Shown here: positions 1 through 7,452 of the stretch, piece by piece
Layout: the number at the start of each line of letters is the position of its first letter
Position numbering within the stretch: position 1 is the stretch's first letter
Origin: Cerioporus squamosus
Lineage: Eukaryota > Basidiomycota > Agaricomycetes > Polyporales > Polyporaceae
Assembly (NCBI GenBank): GCA_022592435.1
Contig: JABYQS010000663.1
Span: forward strand, 1-15,832
Direction of reading: 5' to 3'
Length of the DNA: 15,832 nt
Made by a program: the position numbers and the translations under genes
The notes under the pieces: model-generated
The model's database searches: none
What the model was told of the DNA's origin: nothing
Seen by the model: only the letters and a program-made list of their open reading frames with translations

Positions 1-324
1 CAGCATCCGTCTCAATCGCATTCGCCATCACAATCCTCTCCTGAACAGGAACTCTCAGCTTGCGGGGTCTCCGCCGGCACGCCTTTCGCAGACCAACAAA
101 CTCAAAGTTCACCATCCCATCATCCACTCCTGATGCAGCATCATGACACTCGCAACGCGACGATGCGAAGATGGCTGGATGCCTGTCGGATGCGGATGGG
201 ATCCCCCGTGTTTCCATCTCAATCACCGTCCTTGAGCCGCAGACGCATGCTCCAGCCTCCTCCAGCAAGCACGGTTCCGCGGTTAACGGTACCAGCGCCC
301 CCTACGTTCCCTCAGCCATGATGC
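1..324 (+). CDS. Possible 3' end of a Ser/Gln/Pro-rich protein (partial, uncertain)
   Basis: Frame 1 is open from the first base to a TGA at 322-324, giving 107 codons with no start required inside the window. The first 45 or so residues are rich in Gln, Ser, His and Pro, as in disordered tails of fungal regulatory proteins. The later part is rich in Arg, Met and Pro. No domain is recognised and no splice signal is needed. A 107-codon open stretch can arise by chance in GC-rich DNA, and the other frames here also hold modest open stretches, so this is only a candidate C-terminal exon of a gene starting left of the window. Confidence 0.25.
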
Positions 325-2784
325 TCGGCTACTCAATTCTGAGGAGGACCATGCTTGGCATCTGTGCTTGTCCATGGACTTCTGCCGCTCGAGAGAACCC
401 AGCTATGTATCACGCACCACCGTAAGATGCTCCTGCACCTCGCCGAAGCCCGAGCTCGAGCATCTGGGCTCGGTCTTCGCAACACAATCGCTCCGAGTGC
501 CGCTCGTGAGGGACTCTTTCGCGGCGTCTGTCCAGCCACAAGTTCGTATGTCGCGACACCGCTCACGATCAAGTCTGGCCATGAAGATACACGCCAGATC
601 CGTGTTTTGAAGCTTGTCTGCATTGCGCGCGGGCGCGTTTGTCATAACCTTACGTTCTGGGTAAGCAGGGAACGTGAACGTGCAATTTACGGAGACCACC
701 GTTTAATTCGCTCGTTCACAGCTTCCCGCCGGGCGGTGCCTTTCCCCAAGGCCTAAGTCTGCGCACCGTCTATCCTCGAGGCGTTGACGGTTGAAGCTCG
801 ATCATTAGGCGTTCGCAGTCCCCGGCTTCATGCATTGCGATGCACGTCAAGGGCAAGAATATGCAGGGGCAATGTTTGCAGGGACGCCTTCGGACGCAAT
901 CTGTCACCCTCCTCGCTCTTTGGTACCACTGATCCACCAACCTGTTCCATCACCGGCGACAATACCACTTCTCCTAACATTAGCCTGAGGTCGTTCATCC
1001 GCGCGAACCTGCAATGACGAGCGGGCTCTTCTGACGCTTCTCTCCGTCCTCGTACCCTGCTACGCTGTCTACCTACTATCGGACCGACTGGCCGACAACG
1101 ACCACCGACCGCCTCGTGGCATCTGGCAGGGCGTAGCTCTCGTCGATAGGAGCTGTCTGCAGACACACCATCCCGACCCTGCTCGTCGTCGTGGACCCAC
1201 ACGGATACACACTCCTCTTCCGCCCCATCAGATTCATCCTCGATCACTTCGAAGGCACGGGGATCGTACGCAACTCCACCGGACTGACTGCCACTCCTCT
1301 TGTCGTTCGATCACAATTGCCCTGGTTGCGCCCTCGGCTTGCAGCCAGTGCTCGCAGGTCGAGGCGGGCCCGGAGTAGACATTCGAACAGGCAGTGTGCA
1401 CTCTCGCAGATATCCAACGACACATCGTGGCGGGACCAGTCGTGAGGCCCGCCGTGGTTGTGGGCGTCCCGCGTAACGTGCATCCTTCCGATCGAATACA
1501 TAGGAGAATGAAATTTGAACGCGATCCGGCGGCATCTGCGTCGGTCTATCTGGATATCTGGCGCATCGGTGGCGGCGTGCTAGTCGAGCAGTTATCCGAG
1601 CGTCGAGACGTCAAAGGCGCATCGCCTCGAGCCTGAGACCGACACCGCCCCGCCAGTGCGGTACTTCTATATCCTCCACCAGCCAGCGTCGCAGGCCTAT
1701 GTATCCCACATTGACCCCGACAGAATTCGACCTGGATGGCCGTCAACAACGACTCGCGCGCATCCCTGCTGCAAATACACACTCTCATTCACTGTGCCGA
1801 CAGGGACGACATACGCAAGCATTGCAACCTTGTGGATGCTCCAAGCTTCGCCTCCCCGTTTCTCGTGGTCCTTCTGCCCTCCGATCGCAAGCGTCGACTT
1901 CCTGGCATTCCTGCTGTCTTCCTGCTCAGCGCCTACACACCAGCAAGGTTCGCATCCTCCATCTCGGGCGCAACTGGGCATGATAGGGGCTACTGGCTTC
2001 TCTGTTCTCTGGGACGACCCGCATCCGGCGTCTTGCAACCAACCTACCTGCCTTGATCGTTGTTGTCATCGCCATGGAAGTTTCATGTCCCGGACGCCGC
2101 CGCTGCGAGCCTCCTGCCACATCTCCGTAGCAGCTACCATGGGGTTCCTGCCGTGCGTGGAACTCGCAACACCGAGATTCAGACTCAAGCTTGAGCTGAG
2201 AGCTCAGGGGTGCCCCCCGTTTCATGGATATCTCCGAACCGGCATTCTTCCAAGTCGCCAGGCGAGCACTTAGCACTGGCCGCCATCTTGTTGCATCGCC
2301 ATGGAGCAAATCAAGTCTGCGCACCACCACAGTCGTTGCGCGCAGGTCGCGATGTACTTATGTCGGCGCTTTGGATTGTGGTCAGTGGCATTGTGCCCCG
2401 TCGGGTTATGCCCTCTCGTTCTCGGCCGACTCGGAGATGGTACGGAGGGCGTCTCGGGTTCGGGTGCGGTATACATGGAGTGCAGGTGTAGATCCCCCTA
2501 TTTGCTCAGTGCTCGCCTGCAATAGACACCGGTGACCGAATGCCCGCTCTGCGGCTCAACGGCTCATCGCTCAGTCCAGGCTTCTCGTACCCCGGGCCTG
2601 GCTCCAAAGCTGCAAGCTGCCTAACAGGTCAGGACGTTCTCGACACAACGAGCAACTCGAGTCTCGCGTGCATCTATTCTCCGTCACGTCACCGCGCGGC
2701 GGGTGCGTTCGAACTTTTCGCCCCGTGCATCAGTCCACCCCGTCCCCAGATGCTCAGAATCCGGATCATTCCTTCTGCGACTCT

Positions 2785-2854
2785 CTGCGATCAGGGATCC
2801 GGCGGCACTCCGTCCGTTCCTCTGGCAGTGGTCGAGTGGCAGGCCTGATCGCAG
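2785..2854. repeat. 11-bp inverted repeat with 48-nt spacer
   Basis: CTGCGATCAGG at 2785-2795 is the exact reverse complement of CCTGATCGCAG at 2844-2854. It could form a hairpin, but it lies in the gene desert and nothing nearby suggests a function. A chance match of this length within a few kilobases is possible. Confidence 0.4.
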
Positions 2855-3863
2855 CCTCCTCCTCCGCGACGCTGGTGCACATCCCGCGACTTTGTGCCGG
2901 ATGCGTGCCCCCCCCCCCTGCAGATCGCCGCTTGTCGCTGGTCGCTAATCGCTGTCCGTTGTCATGCTCGCGGCGTTCGATGCTCCACAAGGCTCAGACT
3001 CAGTCTGTTCAAGCTCCGAGTCCGCGACTCGCCTCCGTCACGGCGTTCCTGGCCCTGACAATCCGTCCTACGGGCGACCCTTCTGGCGACGTCAACGCGC
3101 ATACTGCATCCGAACGTCTCGTCTCGTCCCGGGTCTGTCTGTTGCGGTTCTGCTCGCCGCTCGGGGCCGGTTTGGTCGCAGATGTCAGATGCAGTCGCGA
3201 CTCGCGACGTCCGAATCCGTGCCTTCCTGCCTCCGTCATACGTGCATCATGCATGCACCCGAGCCCAGGTGTCAAAAGGCAAATCCTGTTGCTCGAGTGA
3301 AGGGACAGGGCTCCGAGCTCCAGGGACGGGCCTCGAGGTACCACGTCAGTGGGACGCATCGGCATCGACCTCGCGGTCCTCGACTCCTCGCCCCCTTCTG
3401 ACTGAGCTTCGCCGCAGGTACCCCGGGCACACTGAGGGGCGTGGCTTGAAGATCTTCGGCCCTTCCGTGTGTCTGGGGGCACGGATCTCTCCGCGACGGA
3501 ACGTCAGTCACGGTGCGGTCATGCACGAATCCTGCGGGGACTGAATGAAGCTCGTGAAATGCGGTTTTGACAGGTAGCTTCGGGCGCGGCTGCTTGGATG
3601 CGGCGCTGGCCGCCTTCCAAGCTCCGAAGTTCGCGTCCCTGGGCCCGTCCATATTCGCATCCGCCCAAGATTAGAGGATCTGAATGCCTTCGATACCACG
3701 CGATGTCAAAGTTCGAGACGGCGATGGCGACAGTTCGCGGAGATGTGCAGGCAAAGGCTGACACTTCCCAAGTACGCGCGCACTACTATCGGTGGCCATC
3801 GTTTCGAGAAGCTAACTTTGTTCTCTCGCACGTAGGCTGTGGCCTGCTGTGGTCCGACCGCAA

Positions 3864-3885
3864 GCTGCTGGGACGCTGCTGGGAC
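3864..3885. repeat. Short tandem duplication of an 11-mer
   Basis: GCTGCTGGGAC occurs twice head to tail (3864-3874 and 3875-3885). A second two-copy tandem, CCCTGACA, lies at 3960-3975. Both look like ordinary replication-slippage products in noncoding DNA. Confidence 0.5.
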
Positions 3886-4631
3886 GTGCCGAGCCCGGAG
3901 GCCTGAATGTGCCTGGGTTTCATTTTGAGTACGCCCTGTGCCTGGCTGCTTCTCCGGGACCCTGACACCCTGACACCCAGGCGCTCACGGCTTCTGCAAG
4001 TTCGAGCGGAGCGACACTTACAGCGTGCAGCTGGAACGCGGCATGTCGTCGTCTACCTCCATCTCATGCTCGCTTCCCCTCAAGCTTAGACGGCAGCAGG
4101 TCGCCCAACCTCGACATATCCTGCTAGCGAGCAACATAACCGGCCCCTACTCTCAACACATCGCCGCATTGCGGGCCCACGAGCGAATACTTCTGGACAC
4201 CTCGAAACTGAATCGGATGACGACCGGTCGAGGACATTTTTCGTCAGTCGCTGACGTACTGGTGCCTCTGATAATGGTATCACTGACTGCAGTCTGCAGT
4301 TGTCCCAGGTCCGGGTCGTACCCCACTCAGCTGTCGCCTGCAATAGTGAACGGTTTCGGCCAGACTCAATTGCATCTGGGACATTGGTAACGTAGGCAAC
4401 CTGAGATGATCGTCCGGCGTCAGCATCTCGATTCTCCTGGCGCGTGTACTATGATCGGCACACCAACCTCCGAGTACATCGGAAGCAGTGTCGGTGGGGA
4501 GAGTCTAACCATACTCGACACGCGTTGCCAGTGGAGTTACCCAAGGCCCCCCAAGACCCCGGGGTAGCGCTACGGAACCAAAAGCCGACCGCACATCCAC
4601 GTTCTCCGGACGCATCTACGAGAAAGTTGGT

Positions 4632-5143
4632 ATGACTTTTCCCCTCAGGCGGCAAGACTCGCCCAGGCTGCCAGTGATATACGCTGTTCAGGTAAGTCCA
4701 TCCGTCGTGTCAACGATATCTGAGATGACATTACATGATAGTAAGCAGAGTAGATATATTCTACTGATTTGTTGCGCTTGCTGCAGAACAATGGAAACTG
4801 GCTTTGCCAGAGAACAATGTAATCTTTTCGTGTCGATTGACGCTGAGGGCTGCTTGCTAACCACCGGACTACAGGATATAAGGCTCATTACGATGTTCTC
4901 CACTCTATACCGAACCACCGCATACAACATTCCCTACCTCAAGATTGCTTGGCATGGGTCAATACTGGAAGCTGTAGGTCGTTCAGTGTCTTTCGACTCT
5001 TGCCACTTCTGCTCATCCCACAATCTGTCCAGTTTCAACGTTAGCAAGTGTCAGACGAAGACTCCTAATGGCGGTCCCAAGTGGCCACTCTTCGAATGCA
5101 AGCAGGGATTTCTGGTCAGGAGTATCACGGTGCCGTTCCCAAG
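4632..5143 (+). other. Candidate 5' exon(s) or leader of the F-box gene
   Basis: This frame is open from ATG 4632 to 5216. If the 5144-5204 intron is real, it supplies the upstream exon of the F-box gene: the phase fits (AG|T completes a Ser codon). A second plausible intron, GTAAGT at 4692 to CTGCAG ending at 4786, lies inside it. The stretch 4690-4990 is more AT-rich than its surroundings, which suits a promoter or 5' leader as well as coding DNA, and the translation has no recognisable motif. I would treat it as a transcribed leader or weak exon until RNA data decide. Confidence 0.3.
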
Positions 5144-6174
5144 GTGCGTTCACAGTTTTGCTTCTGCTTGCCCCGACGAGATTGACCAACACCAACCACC
5201 GCAGTCCGGAGCTTGAAAGGCATTTGGAGCGCCTCTCCAGCACTCGCCCGGCCAACAACAACAAAGGATTTCTCTCCCTTCCTGATGAGCTGCTTCTCGA
5301 CATTCTCGACTTACCAGAGATCCAGTGGGACGAACTTGTGGTCCTTGCTGTGACCTGCCGGCGGCTTTTCGACCTCTCGCGCAAGATGATCGACTACTAC
5401 CGCACCCTCATATCAGCTCCTTGGGCCAGGTGTCGCATTGTCTGCATCGGCGACTCCTCCAAATATGCCGGCCTTCCTGCCACTCTACTCACGGTCGATG
5501 AGCGCATGGTCATCGATGCGAAGATCAAGCAGGGCGAGTACGCAGACTATGGCGGGCTTGAGCTGCTCAACTGCCACGATGCCGACCTGTACCGCGGCGC
5601 GTTCACCTTCTCGAACAGCTGGCGGCGCAAGTTTGGATCTAGCGTCGACCAGAAGGCGTTCAAGTTCATCGCGGGTGTCACCTTTTCTCCCGAGCGCACG
5701 GACTGGGTCCTTTGCAACCTTACGAAGAAGGAATATGTTCGTGCATCCGCAGTAGCAGAGCTCGCGGGCAAGCCGAACGACCCACAGCCGTTCCTTCCGC
5801 GCTGCAGGCTCGACCTCGGCCACGCACTCCTGACTCGCATTTGCTGGTCCAACGAGGCGCTCCCAAATACACCGCCCAAGATGAAGATACACAATGAGCC
5901 GTGGGTCGGCGACCGATTCTGCATCACCACCATGGACCGCTGGGCCGAGCCGAAGGAGGGCGAGGAGCCCTGGGAGTGGAGGGACGTGAGCAGCCAGGTC
6001 GTGAGGGACCTCTTGCAGGTCTACCGGGTGGCGTTTGGGAAAGACTGGCTCGCGGAGGTCGAGGGCAATGTCCTCATCACGGACCACCCGGAACCTTACT
6101 GGTTCGGATCCGACGGAGAAGACAGGGTTGCCTCCGCTGGCCGTGGCTTATGGAGTCCCTGGCCATCGCTCTAG
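5068..6174 (+). CDS. F-box-like protein (5' end uncertain)
   Basis: A continuous frame runs from ATG 5068 to TAG 6174 (368 residues unspliced). The block at about 5266-5388 begins with LPDELLLDILDLPE and ends near CRRLFDLSRK, an F-box-like helical motif. Such motifs normally bind Skp1 and place the protein as the substrate receptor of an SCF ubiquitin ligase. The rest, with WVLCNLTKKEYVRA, LLTRICWSNE and DRFCITTMDRW, resembles from memory a large polypore F-box-like family of unknown substrate. The start is doubtful: GTGCGT at 5144 and GCAG at 5201-5204 bound a canonical 61-nt intron. Removing it joins the F-box exon to the other frame, open back to ATG 4632 (nearest in-frame ATG 4791 or later). 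So the exon from 5205 is secure and everything 5' of it is not. No intron is needed after 5205. The gene stands alone, with the tRNA gene 140 bp downstream. Confidence 0.75.
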   Translation: MAVPSGHSSNASRDFWSGVSRCRSQGAFTVLLLLAPTRLTNTNHRSPELERHLERLSSTRPANNNKGFLSLPDELLLDILDLPEIQWDELVVLAVTCRRLFDLSRKMIDYYRTLISAPWARCRIVCIGDSSKYAGLPATLLTVDERMVIDAKIKQGEYADYGGLELLNCHDADLYRGAFTFSNSWRRKFGSSVDQKAFKFIAGVTFSPERTDWVLCNLTKKEYVRASAVAELAGKPNDPQPFLPRCRLDLGHALLTRICWSNEALPNTPPKMKIHNEPWVGDRFCITTMDRWAEPKEGEEPWEWRDVSSQVVRDLLQVYRVAFGKDWLAEVEGNVLITDHPEPYWFGSDGEDRVASAGRGLWSPWPSL

Positions 6175-6314
6175 ACTCGCTGTGGAGAATACGCTCGCAG
6201 TCGCGACGTCAATTGCGAACGTTTCCAAGCAGGCTTGGCCCCACCTTTGTCGCTCAGAACGGAGGGAAGTTTATTATTTAAACACAATATGAAGACCATT
6301 TGATTGTAGTTCAA

Positions 6315-6416
6315 GCCATCGTGGCGCAATGGTAGCGCATCACCTTCCTATCGTCTAGGATTGACCACGATTGCGGGGCCAGGTGGGGGTTGCGGGTTCG
6401 ATCCCCGTCGGTGGTA
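6315..6416 (+). tRNA. tRNA-Arg(CCT) with a 30-nt intron
   Basis: A full cloverleaf folds by hand. The acceptor stem is GCCATCG (6315-6321) with CGGTGGT (6409-6415), including a G-U first pair, and the discriminator base is A6416. The D stem is GCGC/GCGC (6324-6327, 6335-6338) with loop AATGGTA. The anticodon stem is TCACC/GGTGG (6340-6344, 6382-6386). The T arm is GCGGG-TTCGATC-CCCGT (6392-6408). The anticodon CCT (6347-6349) reads the Arg codon AGG. The intron is 6351-6380, directly 3' of position 37, the canonical eukaryotic site, and contains TAGG that can pair with CCTA over the anticodon as in a typical pre-tRNA. The mature molecule would be 72 nt before CCA addition. A-box TGGCGCAATGG and B-box GGTTCGATCCC are present. 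Confidence 0.93.
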
Positions 6417-6435
6417 GCTGGATACAATGTATCGC

Positions 6436-6440
6436 TTTTT
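6436..6440 (+). terminator. RNA polymerase III oligo-T terminator
   Basis: Five T residues lie 20 nt after the discriminator base of the tRNA gene, the usual RNA polymerase III stop signal. They fall before the left target duplication of the transposon, so the insertion leaves the tRNA transcription unit whole. Confidence 0.8.
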
Positions 6441-6458
6441 CCATCTCGCAACACCCTA

Positions 6459-6467
6459 CGTAGCGAG
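6459..6467. repeat. Left 9-bp target-site duplication
   Basis: CGTAGCGAG directly precedes the CAGG terminus of the inverted-repeat element and is repeated exactly at 7053-7061. Confidence 0.85.
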
Positions 6468-6637
6468 CAGGCTCCTGCCCACCCGCACGCCTCGGGTTGA
6501 GGCCAGAATCTCAGCAGTGGGAGGCAGGCGAAATCCGAGAACCCAGCGCTTGCCTTATCCTCTGAGCGGGAGTCACGTGCTTTGTAGTTGTTGGGCCTCA
6601 ACCCTCAGCGACGGCTGGCACCAAACACGAGTAAATA
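6468..6637 (+). repeat. Left terminal inverted repeat, with an internal inverted 11-mer
   Basis: This arm pairs imperfectly with 6882-7052. Within it, GGGTTGAGGCC (6494-6504) and its complement GGCCTCAACCC (6594-6604) form a nested inverted repeat, so the arm can also fold on itself. Matching may continue weakly to about 6653. Confidence 0.8.
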
Positions 6638-6881
6638 CCGGTATCAGCTGATGGGCGCCCAGGTTTCCCTCCATTTGGTAGTGGTCCCGGGAGACGCAGA
6701 CACTTCCCCTTGGATGTATCCCATCCATTTCGCTGTTGTGGGGGCTTTCTGTGCTGCTGGCTAGGCAGTCGGAAGGTTTTCGGGGGCCATGGATGAGGGC
6801 GGAGCGATCCTCTGCCAAATTCCGTTAACGGGAGGATGCCATATATGGGGTCCTCCCGAGCAGCTATCAGCCGCTCCCCGT

Positions 6882-7052
6882 TATTTACTCGTGTTTGGTG
6901 CCAGCCCTCTCTGAGGGTTGAGGCCAACAACACTTTTACACGTGACCCAGCGCTACGAGAGGTGTAAGCGCTCCCCCCGCTGCAGGGAATCCACCTTGCC
7001 CCCGCCTCAGAGATTCAGCCTCAACCCGAGGAGAGGGATGGGCAGGAGCCTG
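6882..7052 (-). repeat. Right terminal inverted repeat
   Basis: This is the complement of the left arm and nearly the same length (171 against 170 bp). It carries the nested motif as GGGTTGAGGCC at 6915-6925 and a 10/11 version, AGCCTCAACCC, at 7017-7027. The two arms have diverged most around 6505-6590 and its counterpart, which suggests the insertion is not very recent. Confidence 0.8.
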
Positions 7053-7061
7053 CGTAGCGAG
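7053..7061. repeat. Right 9-bp target-site duplication
   Basis: CGTAGCGAG follows the CCTG end of the element directly and is identical to 6459-6467. The lack of any mismatch points to an insertion younger than the divergence of the arms alone would suggest. Confidence 0.85.
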
Positions 7062-7452
7062 GCACACACATGGGCAAGAGTCTTGTTCACACCCACTTCG
7101 ACCATCAATATAGTAGCTAGCGAGCACCCCGGGCCCCACCAACGTAGGTCATCATCATGACTACAATGTGAGCTGGGTTCAAAGCATGCGGCGTGATATT
7201 ATACAGGTGGCAAATGTGTGTAGGTGTACCGACGAAACTGCTCTAAGCCGAGACGGTGAAGGCTATTAAGATGGTACTGGTGACGTTACGTATAGCTATA
7301 GATTCTGCACCGCGTCGCTTCGCGCGAAGGGCGTGCACGATGCCACCTGCGGACGAGTCCAACTCGTGGAGACTCGTCTTCCGGCGACCCCTCTGCAAGG
7401 AATGCGCCGGAAGCACTGTAGCTCGCATAGGTTGAATGCGTTGGCTGACGCT
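7062..7452. other. 3' flank of the Lon gene, no gene seen
   Basis: These 390 bp lie between the transposon and the Lon stop codon and should hold the Lon 3' untranslated region on the minus strand. I see no tRNA, repeat or credible exon here. Confidence 0.6.

Larger units (their letters stand above)
325..4630. other. Gene desert, no recognisable gene
   Basis: I find no convincing gene in this 4.3-kb stretch. Open frames of up to about 210 codons occur (for example 2668-3300 + and 1656-2273 +), but their translations have no recognisable domain, are Arg/Ser/Pro/Cys-rich in the way GC-rich noncoding DNA often is, and overlap similar frames on the other strand. The plus strand is visibly C-richer than G-rich in parts, for example 1-120. 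Small structures seen are an 11-base C run at 2908-2918, an 11-bp inverted repeat at 2785-2795/2844-2854, two copies of GCTGCTGGGAC at 3864-3885 and two of CCCTGACA at 3960-3975. I saw no reverse transcriptase, integrase or transposase motif and no long terminal repeats. Confidence 0.6.
6468..7052. mobile_element. Non-autonomous Mutator-like DNA transposon (long-TIR MITE), 585 bp
   Basis: The element begins CAGGCTCCTGCCCA and ends with its exact complement TGGGCAGGAGCCTG, flanked on both sides by the 9-bp direct repeat CGTAGCGAG. The arms (6468-6637 and 6882-7052) are about 170 bp each and imperfectly inverted. The best inner blocks are a 25-bp perfect match (6613-6637 with 6882-6906) and a 15-bp one (6594-6608 with 6911-6925). 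The central loop of roughly 240 bp has no open frame with transposase features. Long terminal inverted repeats plus a 9-bp duplication are the usual marks of the Mutator superfamily; a transposase supplied in trans is implied. The hAT superfamily (8-bp duplication, ends often CAGG-like) is the alternative, but it would require unequal ends. The element sits between the tRNA gene and the 3' side of the Lon gene. Confidence 0.82.

Noticed and set aside
1656..2273. 205-codon open frame on the plus strand
   Set aside because: No recognisable domain, a composition like chance translation of GC-rich DNA, and equally long open frames on the opposite strand.
2908..2918. Eleven-C homopolymer as a functional element
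   Set aside because: Isolated in noncoding DNA; best read as a slippage-prone run and possible assembly-length error.
2668..3300. 210-codon open frame on the plus strand
   Set aside because: Arg/Ser/Cys-rich with no motif or hydrophobic core pattern, and it crosses the C11 homopolymer; judged fortuitous.
5485..6087. 200-codon open frame antisense to the F-box gene
   Set aside because: A shadow of the well-supported F-box exon in the opposite strand of GC-rich coding DNA.
6311..6601. Minus-strand open frame across the tRNA and left transposon arm
   Set aside because: It reads through a tRNA gene and a terminal inverted repeat and has no protein-like features.
6468..7052. CRISPR array or LTR retrotransposon as explanation of the repeats
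   Set aside because: The repeats are inverted arms with a target duplication, not direct repeats with spacers or TG...CA long terminal repeats.
7176..7182. GGTTCAA resembling a tRNA B-box
   Set aside because: No A-box or cloverleaf can be built around it.
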